Source: an uncultured Opitutaceae bacterium (GTDB taxonomy: Bacteria > Verrucomicrobiota > Verrucomicrobiia > Opitutales > Opitutaceae). From it: a stretch of 50,737 bases of DNA. The notes under the pieces were generated by a model. That model saw only the letters and a list, made by a program, of their open reading frames with translations. It was not told the DNA's origin and did no database searches. Below are positions 42,921-50,737 of this stretch, piece after piece. The stretch spans positions 1 through 50,737 of the forward strand of contig CALFNN010000061.1 in assembly GCA_937902925.1 (NCBI GenBank). The letters are read 5' to 3'. Each line of letters opens with the position of its first letter. Within the stretch, counting starts at the first letter, position 1. Both the position numbers and the translations under genes were made by a program.

Positions 42921-42946
42921 ATGCCGGCGGCGCGAGGGCCCCTGCG

Positions 42947-43447
42947 TCAGGAGACTTCCTGGGACGGCCCGAGCTCGACGGGGCCGATGCGCAGTTCGCC
43001 GTCTGTCACGACCTTCGCCCGCAAGCCGCCGCGACCCTTCAACCATTCCTCCGCGCCGGGCGCCACGACCGAGTCCATCCAATAGCACGGACGCGACTCG
43101 ACCACGCCCTCGAACTCCACGCCGCCGAGCGCAAAGCGACGATCAATGAGGGCGTTCAGGTCGACGCCCTCGACCACAACGTTGCGCCGGAACGCACCCG
43201 GCGAAAGCGCCGGCACGCCGAACTGCTCGCGCGCGGCGAGAAAAGTTTCCCAGGCGAAAAAAGTGACCTGCCCCTTGTAGTCCGGACGATAACCGTAGAA
43301 ACGATCGCCCTCGAGCCCCCAGCCCGCCCGACACCGGACCGCCGGCACGTCGCGCGCCGGATGGCCGCCGGCGGGCTCGCCATAACGGCCGAAAAAATTA
43401 TGCCCGGGCGAAATGAAAATGTGGCGGATTGCGACGCGCTCGTTCAC
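42947..43447 (-). CDS. MOSC-domain protein
   Basis: A 166-residue protein with the MOSC domain that binds the sulfur of molybdenum cofactor and related ligands. GWGLEGDRFYGY, PGAFRRNVVVEGVDLNALIDRRFALGGVEFEG and RPCYWMDSVVAPGAEEWLKGRGGLRAKVVTDGE are typical; the cysteine in SRPCYWMD is the family residue. It is a stand-alone single-domain form. The substrate is unknown. It is divergent from the GH20-like gene. Confidence 0.85.
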   Translation of the reverse strand: MNERVAIRHIFISPGHNFFGRYGEPAGGHPARDVPAVRCRAGWGLEGDRFYGYRPDYKGQVTFFAWETFLAAREQFGVPALSPGAFRRNVVVEGVDLNALIDRRFALGGVEFEGVVESRPCYWMDSVVAPGAEEWLKGRGGLRAKVVTDGELRIGPVELGPSQEVS

Positions 43448-43502
43448 GACAGTGCATCATGACCACGTTGCGTGCCGCGCGCAATGAGACTTCCTCATCG
43501 CA

Positions 43503-45269
43503 ATGATTCGCGCTTTTCAATGGGATCTCGCGCGTCAGGTCGAACGCCTCGACTGGCTGCTGGCCCAGCTGCCGCGTTATGCCGCATGGGGCTACAATGA
43601 GCTTTATCTGCATCTCGAGGACGCGGTCGAATTTCCCAGCTTGCCCGGAGTGGCGCGCCGCGACGCCTACACCCGCCGCCAATTCGCGCAACTCGTAAAT
43701 GCTGCGACGCGCACGGGGATCAAGGTGGTGCCGATCGTCAATCTCCTCGGGCACACGCAATATCTCATCAAGGTCCCGGACCTGCGCGACCTGAACGAGC
43801 TCCGTGGGCCGGACGGTTCGCCGCTCGAGCGCGGCCAGATCTGCCCGCTACATCCGCGCACGATCGAGGTCGCCGAAAAGTTGTTGCGCGACGTCGCGCC
43901 ATTTTGCACGGCGGGCAAAGTCCATGTCGGGCTCGACGAGTCGTTCCACCTGGGAAAGCACCCGCTCAGCCAGCGTGAGATCGCCCGCATTGGCCGCGCC
44001 GCGCACTTCGCCCGCTATGTCCGCCGGCTGCATGCGCTGACGCACTCGCTTGGGTTGCGCATGGGCCTGTGGGCGGACATGCTGTATTTCCTGCCGGAAG
44101 CGATCCCGCTGTTGCCACGCGACATCGTCGCCTACGAGTGGTATTACTACAAGTTCGCGAATCGCCCGCGGGTGGAGCTGTTCAATTTTGCCGAGAGCAA
44201 GATTGGCGAACGGTTGCGGGCACGGGGCATCGAATACTGGGGCTGTCCGATGAACGGCGCGTTCCGCCACGAGCCATTGCCGAATTTCGGCGACCGGATC
44301 GACAACCTCGTTTCATGGTGGCGGCATTGCCGGCGCATGGAGGCCACGGGATTTCTCGTGACTTCGTGGGAGCCGAGCCGGGTGGCGATAGAGCTGACCA
44401 CCGTGATCGATGCGGCTGCCGCGAGCCTTTGGCTCGACCCAGGGGTGAGGGACCGGCAGACGATGCTGGAAAAAGGCTTCGCCCGCGTGTTCGGCCGCGC
44501 GACGGCAAAGGCGGCGGCGCGCACGGCGCTGGCCTGCGATCGTTTTCCGTTTGGCGGCTACCCGCGCTGGCAGATCAACGAGCGGTGGGACGTGGTTTCG
44601 CGGCGGGAATCCCCCGAACCATACCAGCAGGAAGAGCAATTCTTCAGGAATCTCTCCCGGCACGGCCGTCGGCTGCCGTTGCCCCTGCGCGCAAGCGTGG
44701 CGTTCCGGCACTACCTTTCGGCGCGGGACGTGTTCGTGCGGGCCGCCGGCCCGCGGCCGACGCCGCCACGTGAGATCATGGCACTGTGGGCGCGAACCCG
44801 AAAAGGCCGGGGCCCCAACGATACCATGGTGAACGCCGACCGTCGGCGACGCGTGAACGCGGGTTGGCAGCTCTGCTATCGCGTAAAAAATATCGCCCCG
44901 GCATCCCAGTTCGTCGGGGTCGAACAGCAACGCACGGACGGCACATGGGAACTGCGCCAAGGTTGCCATACCATCGAGTTCCAGACGCGGGCGGCACGAC
45001 GACGCACCGGCATGACGCGGGAACATGCGGCACCGGTGGAGTGGGACGGCCTGGCGGGGAGATTGCCGCGGCTGCGTCTCATCTTGCGTGGCGTCGGACA
45101 AGTTAAGGTCGAAGACCTTGAGCTGAGAGATGGGCAGGTCGCGTGGCGCGCGTCGCCAGCGGTCGCGATCCTCGGCCGCCCCGCGCCGCGACACGGCTGG
45201 CCGAATCCGGACTGGGGAAAAAACCAGGCGGTTCTTCCGGTCGTTTTCCATCGACCCAAGCGAGCGTAA
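43503..45269 (+). CDS. Glycoside hydrolase family 20-like protein
   Basis: A 588-residue protein with a beta/alpha-barrel like that of GH20 hexosaminidases. YNELYLHLEDAVEFPSLPGVAR, KVVPIVNLLGHTQYL, and the D145-E146 pair in VHVGLDESFHLG agree with the catalytic acid region. A further conserved GLWADMLYFLPE and YEWYYYKF follow. No signal peptide is visible, so it may act in the cytoplasm on N-acetylhexosaminides or be a carbohydrate-processing enzyme of a different specificity. The C-terminal 200 residues are not assigned. It ends just before the terminator at 45268. Confidence 0.7.
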   Translation: MIRAFQWDLARQVERLDWLLAQLPRYAAWGYNELYLHLEDAVEFPSLPGVARRDAYTRRQFAQLVNAATRTGIKVVPIVNLLGHTQYLIKVPDLRDLNELRGPDGSPLERGQICPLHPRTIEVAEKLLRDVAPFCTAGKVHVGLDESFHLGKHPLSQREIARIGRAAHFARYVRRLHALTHSLGLRMGLWADMLYFLPEAIPLLPRDIVAYEWYYYKFANRPRVELFNFAESKIGERLRARGIEYWGCPMNGAFRHEPLPNFGDRIDNLVSWWRHCRRMEATGFLVTSWEPSRVAIELTTVIDAAAASLWLDPGVRDRQTMLEKGFARVFGRATAKAAARTALACDRFPFGGYPRWQINERWDVVSRRESPEPYQQEEQFFRNLSRHGRRLPLPLRASVAFRHYLSARDVFVRAAGPRPTPPREIMALWARTRKGRGPNDTMVNADRRRRVNAGWQLCYRVKNIAPASQFVGVEQQRTDGTWELRQGCHTIEFQTRAARRRTGMTREHAAPVEWDGLAGRLPRLRLILRGVGQVKVEDLELRDGQVAWRASPAVAILGRPAPRHGWPNPDWGKNQAVLPVVFHRPKRA

Positions 45270-45296
45270 AAAAGGCGCTCCCGGAATGGGAGCGCC
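45268..45296 (-). terminator. Intrinsic terminator after the TonB receptor gene
   Basis: GGCGCTCCC (45274-45282) pairs with GGGAGCGCC (45288-45296) around GGAAT, and on the minus strand is followed by six T (45268-45273). It follows the receptor stop by about 30 bases. An almost identical copy lies at 50593-50623. Confidence 0.85.
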
Positions 45297-45325
45297 TTGT
45301 CAGCAGAAGGTCGGGAGACCAGTGC

Positions 45326-48178
45326 TTAGAATTTCTGCGAGAAGCGCGCGTAGACGTAGCGGCCCTTCACGTCACCCACGCCCGCCGGAACAAAGTTGTT
45401 CAGGGCATACGAGGTGAGCGGCGGCAGCACGTTGAATGCGTTCTCGACGCCCAGTGTGAGCACCGACTTCGTCCACGGCAGCTTGTAGGACGCCTGGAAG
45501 TCCCACGTGTTGAACGAGGGCAGGTAATCGCGGTTGTAGACTGAATCGAAGCCGTCCTCGAGCTTGGTCCGCTGGTTGAAGTGATACGTCGCGTTCGCGC
45601 CGACACCCTTCCAGTTCCAGCCCAGGACGCTCGACGCGCGCCACTTCGGCCACGCACCCTCGAATGACGAGGAATACACGCCCGCGAGCTTGTCGTAAGC
45701 TTCGCCAACGAGCGCCTGATAATCAAACGCCCGCGTATACGTGGCCTTCAGGTCGAGCGAGAAGGTGCCCATGTCCGGCGTGTTGTAGGCGTAGTTGCCG
45801 CTGATATCGAAACCGTCCGTCTTGGTGCCGGCGAGGTTGGTGCGATAGACACCCGTCTCCGCGACATTGTTCTGCGACAAACCGCCGAGGCCGTTCGAAC
45901 CGCCGTCCGGATCCCACTCCACCGTGACGCCGGTCTGGGTCTTGATCTGCGCGACCGCGGCGGCGAGGGTGGTCGGGTTGCGGGCGGCTGCATCGCGCGC
46001 TGCGTCGGAGGAGCCGAGCGCTTCCCAGAAACGCTTGGCAACGATCGCCGCGTAGTTTTCCGCGGTCGAAACCACATTCGTCTGCTTGATGTTCCAGTAA
46101 TCGAGCGAGAGCGTCAGGCCCTTGATCTCCTTGGGCGACCAGGCGACACCGACGTTATACATGTCGGCCTTTTCCGGCTGGAGGTTCGGATTACCGACGC
46201 GGGTGATCGAAACCTGGTTCGCCCCACCCCACGTGCCGTCCCACGTGCCGTCCGGCTTCGCGTTCTTCATCGTCGGATCGATAAACGTCGGGTTGGTGAT
46301 CTGCGGACCTTCGTGCAAATCGAGGATCGACGGGGCGAGGAAACCCTGGCCATACGAACCGCGGAACAGCACTTCCTTGGTCGGCTGGTAGCGCAGGGCG
46401 ATCTGCCCGACGTTGACGCCGCCGAAGTCGGAATAGTCGTCGTGCCGGCCGGCCACGCGGGCCGTGAAGTCCGTCACGATCGGAACGCTCGCCTCGGCCG
46501 ACACGCCCCACTGGGTGCGGTCGCCGTCGGTCGGATTCGGCGTGCCGTTGAAGCCGAGCGGCGTCGCCTGCGTGAGCGCATCGGGATGGCTGTAGGCCCG
46601 GAGCTTGTTCCACTCCAACGTCAGCGCGGTGTTGACCGGGCCCGCCGGCGCGTCGAACAACTTGCCATCAACCGTCGCCGAAAGATTCGACAGGCGGCTG
46701 CGATCGTTGACGTAGGCGTTCCGCCGGATCGTGTTCCAGATCGCGGTGTTCGCGTCGGTTTTGCTCGAGAACGGATTCAGCGCGTCCGGCGTCGTCAGCG
46801 CGAGGTATTGGTTGAGCAACTCGGCCGACGTGGTGTTGCCGCTGAGGAACTGGGTGAGATCCTGCGTGAACAGGCCCTCCACTTTCCAGTTCCAATCGGC
46901 CACCTTGCCCTCAACGCCGCCGTTGAACCAGATGCTCGTGGTTTCCGCGGTATCGAGACGCGGCCCGAGCGGGAACAGACGCCAGCCACCGGCGGTGATA
47001 TCCACGGCGTTGGCGCCAAAGATTTTCTGGTTCCAGTAGTTGGTCTTCGGGATCACGATCGCGCCCAAGGCGGGAATCGGCACCGCCGCCGGCGCCAGCG
47101 CGTTATACGAATAGGAGTAGCGATACATCAGGTCGCCGAAGATCTTCACGTTGTCGTTGAGCTGGTAGCTCGTGAACGTGAAGAAATTGTAGCGCTCCTC
47201 AGGGCGGAGCAGCGGCGTGTAGAGGTAGAACGGGAAGCCGTCGCCGCCGGCATCGGGGTTGGCCAGATTGGGGAGCGCGCCGTTGTAGAGGCGGAAATCC
47301 GAGGGAGAAGCCGCGTCGCGCGGGCCGCCCTCACCCGGCTTCCATTTGACGAGGTAGTTGCCGTTGCCCGTGGCCCCGGGGGTGAACAGGCTGTTCGGCA
47401 TCGTCATGCGGAAGGGGAACGTGTTGCTGGTCGGCCCCGGCGCGGCGCTCCAGAAATAGTCCGGGCTGTAGATGCCGCCCTGCTTGAAATACTGGCCGCC
47501 CACGAGCACATCGATCTTGTCGTTGGAGGCGTTGAACGAGAAGGCCCACTGCTTGCGGTCCAGATTGGTCTTCGTGTTGAACCCGTGGGTATCGCCGAAG
47601 TAGGCGTTGATTTCGCCGCCATTCTGGCCCTTGCGCGTGATAATGTTCACAACGCCACCGATCGCGTCCGAACCATACACGGCCGACGCGCCGCTGGTCA
47701 GCACTTCGACGTGGTCGACGGCTGTCACCGGCACCTGGTTCACGTCCACCGTGTTGCTCGTGCCCTGGTAGGCCAGGCGACGGCCGTTGATCAGCACCAA
47801 TGTGTAGGAGGTGCCGAGGCCGCGGAGATCGATGAAGCGACCGCCGGTGCCGCCATTGGTCACCGAGTCGTTGGTGTTACCGGCACCGGAGAACGCCGGA
47901 AATGCCTTCAGGTAGTCAGCGACCTCGACCACTGGAGTCTGGTCGATCTGCGTTTTCGAGATCAGCGTGATCGGAATGTCCGCCTGCGTCGCCGCCGTGC
48001 CGAAGCGCGAGCCGGTCGTGACGAATTCTTCCATCTTGACGGGCTCGTTGCCGGCGGCCCCGGAGGCCGGGGACGTGGTGGCGGCCGGCGCTTGCGCACG
48101 GGCCGTCACCGCGAATAGGCCGGCCGTCGCAAATAGCGACAGCACGGCCATGAACTTCCGCGAAGGGAGTTTGTTCAT
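45326..48178 (-). CDS. TonB-dependent outer-membrane receptor
   Basis: A 950-residue TonB-dependent receptor. It has a signal peptide (FMAVLSLFATAGLFAVTARAQ), a plug domain beginning KMEEFVTTGSRFGTAATQADIPITLISK and going through GRFIDLRGLGTSYTLVLINGRRLAYQG and HVEVLTSGASAVYGSDAIGGVVNIITRK, and a 22-strand barrel that ends with the aromatic RFSQKF. No N-terminal signalling domain or carboxypeptidase-like repeat is clear. The ligand is unknown; large complex glycans or iron chelates are usual. Upstream are the divergent-free LytTR/LytS genes on the same strand, with a 272-base gap (48179-48450) holding its promoter and no other feature seen. Confidence 0.93.
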   Translation of the reverse strand: MNKLPSRKFMAVLSLFATAGLFAVTARAQAPAATTSPASGAAGNEPVKMEEFVTTGSRFGTAATQADIPITLISKTQIDQTPVVEVADYLKAFPAFSGAGNTNDSVTNGGTGGRFIDLRGLGTSYTLVLINGRRLAYQGTSNTVDVNQVPVTAVDHVEVLTSGASAVYGSDAIGGVVNIITRKGQNGGEINAYFGDTHGFNTKTNLDRKQWAFSFNASNDKIDVLVGGQYFKQGGIYSPDYFWSAAPGPTSNTFPFRMTMPNSLFTPGATGNGNYLVKWKPGEGGPRDAASPSDFRLYNGALPNLANPDAGGDGFPFYLYTPLLRPEERYNFFTFTSYQLNDNVKIFGDLMYRYSYSYNALAPAAVPIPALGAIVIPKTNYWNQKIFGANAVDITAGGWRLFPLGPRLDTAETTSIWFNGGVEGKVADWNWKVEGLFTQDLTQFLSGNTTSAELLNQYLALTTPDALNPFSSKTDANTAIWNTIRRNAYVNDRSRLSNLSATVDGKLFDAPAGPVNTALTLEWNKLRAYSHPDALTQATPLGFNGTPNPTDGDRTQWGVSAEASVPIVTDFTARVAGRHDDYSDFGGVNVGQIALRYQPTKEVLFRGSYGQGFLAPSILDLHEGPQITNPTFIDPTMKNAKPDGTWDGTWGGANQVSITRVGNPNLQPEKADMYNVGVAWSPKEIKGLTLSLDYWNIKQTNVVSTAENYAAIVAKRFWEALGSSDAARDAAARNPTTLAAAVAQIKTQTGVTVEWDPDGGSNGLGGLSQNNVAETGVYRTNLAGTKTDGFDISGNYAYNTPDMGTFSLDLKATYTRAFDYQALVGEAYDKLAGVYSSSFEGAWPKWRASSVLGWNWKGVGANATYHFNQRTKLEDGFDSVYNRDYLPSFNTWDFQASYKLPWTKSVLTLGVENAFNVLPPLTSYALNNFVPAGVGDVKGRYVYARFSQKF

Positions 48179-48450
48179 AGTCTTGGATCAGTTGTGTTGT
48201 GGTGGTCAGGCCGCTTTTCCACGCCGGCCTGTTCGGTTGTATTCAACACGTTAGTGTGTTTGTCGGTCCTGCTACGTGCCCCGATATGACACATCAAATC
48301 GATATCGACGAAGCGCTCGTTTAACTTACCAGAACGCTATTTTAACGCGCCCAGACGCATCCTCCAGTTCCGGCAAATCTCACCAGAATGTAACCGGGCG
48401 CGACGGTTCTGTAAATCGTCGCTAAAACCTGAAATCCTGTCGCAGTCGCT

Positions 48451-49272
48451 TCAGACCGGCGGGGGCCGGCCCGCGATCAACGCCTGCAACTTGGCGCGGT
48501 AGTTGCGGCTCAACCGCAGCTTCGAGCCATCGCTCATGATGATCGAATAGTCGCCATAAAGCGCCGGAGTAACCTGCCGCACATGCGCGACATTCACCAC
48601 GAAGGATCGATGCGTGCGCATGAACTTCGCCCCATCCAGCCTGCCCTGAAAATTCTGGAGGGTTTCACGCACGAGGCGCGCCTGGCCGGTCGTCTGCACT
48701 TTCACGAAGTCGCCTTGAGCCTCGATCCAGATGATCTCCTGCGTCTTGATAAAATGGAGATCGCCGCCGGCCTTGACGACGAGATGGTCCGGTCGCTCGT
48801 CGCTGGACGCAGGCGCGGCCACGCCCCCGCCTTTCGCCCGGTTCGGGCCCGCGAGATGCACGAGAAGTTGGTCGACGCGGCGCACCAAGTCCTCGGTGCC
48901 GGCCTGGCGAATCTCGCTCTTCGCACGGGCCAGCGCCGCGGCAAAACGGCCGTCTTGAAAAGGCTTGAGGAGATAATCGACCGCGAAGAAATCGAACGCC
49001 TTCACGGCATACTGGTCATATGCGGTCACAAAAATCACCCGCGGTCGCTCCGCCGGCTTGAGTTCGGAGAGGACGGCGAAACCATCCCGTTTCGGCATCT
49101 GCACGTCGAGAAATACCAACTCGGGCCGTTGTCCCCGGATCGCCGTCAGCGCCGACTGGCCGTCCGCGCACAATCCAACGATCTCGATTTCCGGATCGGC
49201 CACAAGCATCGCCTCCACGCCCTCGCGCGCCAGCGGTTCGTCGTCCACAATGAGCGTCCGGATTTTTTTCAC
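48451..49272 (-). CDS. LytTR-family response regulator
   Basis: A 273-residue response regulator. The N-terminal receiver has DDEPLAREG, phosphorylation site D56 in LVFLDVQMP and the switch VTAYDQYAVKAF; the C-terminal LytTR DNA-binding domain shows DFVKVQTTGQARLVRETLQNF, FMRTHRSFVVN and SIIMSDGSKLRLSRNYRAKL. LytTR regulators control surface and virulence-type genes in Firmicutes, and often outer-membrane transporters in Bacteroidetes and Verrucomicrobia. Its start overlaps the kinase stop by 4 bases, and it lies between two TonB receptor genes it may control. Confidence 0.93.
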   Translation of the reverse strand: MKKIRTLIVDDEPLAREGVEAMLVADPEIEIVGLCADGQSALTAIRGQRPELVFLDVQMPKRDGFAVLSELKPAERPRVIFVTAYDQYAVKAFDFFAVDYLLKPFQDGRFAAALARAKSEIRQAGTEDLVRRVDQLLVHLAGPNRAKGGGVAAPASSDERPDHLVVKAGGDLHFIKTQEIIWIEAQGDFVKVQTTGQARLVRETLQNFQGRLDGAKFMRTHRSFVVNVAHVRQVTPALYGDYSIIMSDGSKLRLSRNYRAKLQALIAGRPPPV

Positions 49273-50459
49273 GATATCGGGGCGTTTTCTTCGGCGGGCG
49301 CCGGTTGCCAGGGCAAATTCAAGCTGACGAGCATCCCGCCATCCTCACGCGGCCTGACCGAAAAACCGTAGTCCACGCCGTAGAGCTTTTCCAGTCGAAG
49401 CCGTGTGTTTGTCAGACCGATGCCCGGGGACCGGCCGTTTGGGCCGGTCGGTTCCGGAAGAAGTTTCTCGGGGCCGTCGTTGGTGATCGCGATCTCCAAC
49501 CGGTCACCACTCCGGGTCGCGGAGATCGACAGGGCCCCCGGAGTCACCCGCTGGGAGATGCCATGCTTGATCGCATTCTCCACCAGCGGCTGCAAAACCA
49601 AGTTGGGGACCATCGCCCCGAGGCAGGCCGGATCGATCGCCCACGCGAACCTCAGCTTGTCGCCGAAGCGCACTTTCTCGATATCGAGATATTGCCGGAT
49701 AAAATCCATTTCGTGCTCCAGGGAAATGGTGGCTTGTCCGGTGCGGTCAAGCGCCCGCCGCAGCAGGGCGCTGAGCTGGGCGATGACCTCGACCGCAACG
49801 TCGTTTTTTTTCTGCCGCACCAGCGTCGCAACCGCGTTGAAGCTGTTGAAGAGAAAATGGGGATGCAGCTGGTCCCGCAATACGGCGAGTTCCGCCTGCG
49901 AGAGCTCGGACTGGAGCTGTGCCGCCGTGAGCTGAAGTTGCACGGCCTCGTCGGCGCGCTGCCGATAGCGGAAATAATAGTCGACCGCAAAGGAGATGGC
50001 GAAAAAAACGCAATAAGTCAGAAAGTCCATCGGCAGCAACACGAGCGTGGTATTGACGTAGGTCGGAAAGTCGGCAGGGACATCGCTCGCCGGCAGGAGC
50101 CACAGATTCGGGAGAACCCGGAGGCCGAATCGCAGGTTCGCCACGACGAGATAGAGCACGACGCTCCCCGCTACCAGGCCGGTCAGGCTGCGCTGGAGGT
50201 CATGGCGCGTGAGCGGAAACCGGCGGATGAGAACGAGCATCACCGGCGCAACGCCGAGCCAGACAAACCACGCAAATCCATCCCATCCCCGCAGGATCAA
50301 GGGCAGGTGACGGTCGTCGGCAAACCGGCGCCATTCGCGCTGTCCATGGTAGCCAAGGCTGAGAAGCACGCAGATGGCGAACACGAGAAGAAACTGAATC
50401 TTCATCGCCCGGCGCTCCTCGGGGGTTAATCGGACAAAGGAATGGAGGGAAGAAAACAT
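49269..50459 (-). CDS. LytS-type sensor histidine kinase
   Basis: A 396-residue membrane kinase with about four to six N-terminal helices (IQFLLVFAICVLLSLGY, FAWFVWLGVAPVMLVLI, GLVAGSVVLYLVVANL, PMDFLTYCVFFAISF). The cytoplasmic part has the His-kinase domain of the LytS group: QLHPHFLFNSFNAVATLVR, then NLVLQPLVENAIKHGIS and GIGLTNTRLRLEKLYG for ATP binding. The start ATG at 50457-50459 is chosen; an inner ATG at 50405 has a better Shine-Dalgarno (GAGGAG) and would give 378 residues. It pairs with the LytTR regulator by a 4-base overlap. Confidence 0.9.
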   Translation of the reverse strand: MFSSLHSFVRLTPEERRAMKIQFLLVFAICVLLSLGYHGQREWRRFADDRHLPLILRGWDGFAWFVWLGVAPVMLVLIRRFPLTRHDLQRSLTGLVAGSVVLYLVVANLRFGLRVLPNLWLLPASDVPADFPTYVNTTLVLLPMDFLTYCVFFAISFAVDYYFRYRQRADEAVQLQLTAAQLQSELSQAELAVLRDQLHPHFLFNSFNAVATLVRQKKNDVAVEVIAQLSALLRRALDRTGQATISLEHEMDFIRQYLDIEKVRFGDKLRFAWAIDPACLGAMVPNLVLQPLVENAIKHGISQRVTPGALSISATRSGDRLEIAITNDGPEKLLPEPTGPNGRSPGIGLTNTRLRLEKLYGVDYGFSVRPREDGGMLVSLNLPWQPAPAEENAPIS

Positions 50460-50592
50460 GGCCCGCGGGTGCGATGGCGCCCGAGGTAACAAGCCGGCCC
50501 GCCCTCGCGCAATGCCTTATGCGCCTCGCACAAGGCCGCCAAATGCAGGCTCGAAGCGTCGAAGAACGGCGGCGACGGCGCATGGTTCATCG

Positions 50593-50623
50593 AAAAAAAA
50601 GGCGCTCCCGGAATGGGAGCGCC
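50593..50623 (-). terminator. Intrinsic terminator, second copy
   Basis: GGCGCTCCC (50601-50609) and GGGAGCGCC (50615-50623) with the same GGAAT loop as at 45274-45296, and a longer A-run on the plus strand (50593-50600). It ends transcription from the partial receptor gene at the right edge. Confidence 0.85.
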
Positions 50624-50652
50624 TTGTCAGCAGAAGGTCGGGAGACCGGTGC

Positions 50653-50737
50653 TTAGAATTTCTGCGAGAAGCGCGCGTAGATGTAGCGGCCCTTCACGTC
50701 ACCCACGCCCGCCGGAACAAAGTTGTTCAGGGCATAC
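50653..50737 (-). CDS. TonB-dependent receptor, C-terminal end only (cut by window)
   Basis: The last 27 or so codons of a second receptor, ending RYIYARFSQKF. From the terminator through the last visible base the sequence is nearly identical to 45268-45408: in about 140 bases only two differences were found, one in the spacer after the stop and one silent-like change giving RYIY for RYVY. The rest of this gene lies beyond the window. Confidence 0.85.
   Translation of the reverse strand, partial: YALNNFVPAGVGDVKGRYIYARFSQKF

Noticed and set aside
46313-48118. 601-codon plus-strand frame across the TonB receptor
   Set aside because: Shadow of the receptor gene; low-complexity arginine/valine-rich sequence.
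48240-48330. Possible LytTR binding sites upstream of the TonB receptor
   Set aside because: Single matches to the GTTNAG-type half site occur, but the two-repeat spacing of about 21 bases is not satisfied.
1-50737. CRISPR array or rRNA operon
   Set aside because: No evenly spaced direct repeats with unique spacers and no rRNA sequence seen.

Overview
The window looks like a chromosomal segment of a GC-rich, Gram-negative bacterium of the Verrucomicrobiota, most likely an Opitutaceae (Opitutus-like) lineage. The basis is the gene style: a large TonB-dependent receptor with an N-terminal EEFVTTGSRF-type plug start, a TorF/Gcw_chp-type porin, outer-membrane lipid transport (Mla-type) genes, homospermidine synthase and a lone Opitutus-style prepilin. 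No phylogenetic test could be run, so the family assignment is inference.

Layout. 1-3.3 kb is an accessory patch: a VapBC-type toxin-antitoxin pair bracketed by inverted copies of a roughly 20-bp repeat, a HEPN-like gene that ends inside one of those repeats, an orphan TniQ-like transposition protein, a truncated gene, then tRNA-Gly(UCC). 3.4-7.3 kb is housekeeping (M50 protease, ECF-type S component, RsmE, RsmD, a metallo-beta-lactamase-fold hydrolase). 7.5-11.5 kb is an operon of an exported protein with many WPF/WPL motifs followed by mlaE-mlaF-mlaD homologues. 11.5-12.6 kb holds a tandem pair of small exported paralogues. 12.7-24.5 kb is an arginine cluster (argG, argF, argD, argB, argJ, argC) that also contains an ornithine decarboxylase-like gene and homospermidine synthase, so the genes could run glutamate to ornithine to arginine and ornithine to putrescine to homospermidine.

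24.6-39.9 kb is a nitrogen-acquisition block: two porins in divergent orientation with a sigma-54-like promoter between them, the urea ABC transporter urtABCDE, urease ureABC, then ureEFGD. Between ureC and ureE sits a foreign-looking insert: a TIR/deoxyribosyltransferase-like gene on the opposite strand and a RelBE/ParDE-type toxin-antitoxin pair. Together the genes import urea across both membranes and hydrolyse it with nickel-dependent urease.

40-45.3 kb carries rpsI-rplM, a DUF423 membrane protein overlapping a CCA-adding enzyme-like HD protein, a MOSC protein and a GH20-like glycosidase. 45.3-50.7 kb has a complete TonB-dependent receptor, a LytTR response regulator with its LytS-type kinase, and the 3' end of a second, almost identical TonB receptor cut by the window edge.

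The most unusual points are the defence/toxin insert within the urease operon, the WPF-repeat protein coupled to the Mla genes, the arginine-homospermidine supercluster, the structured hairpin before ureA, and the near-identical receptor ends flanking the LytTR system.
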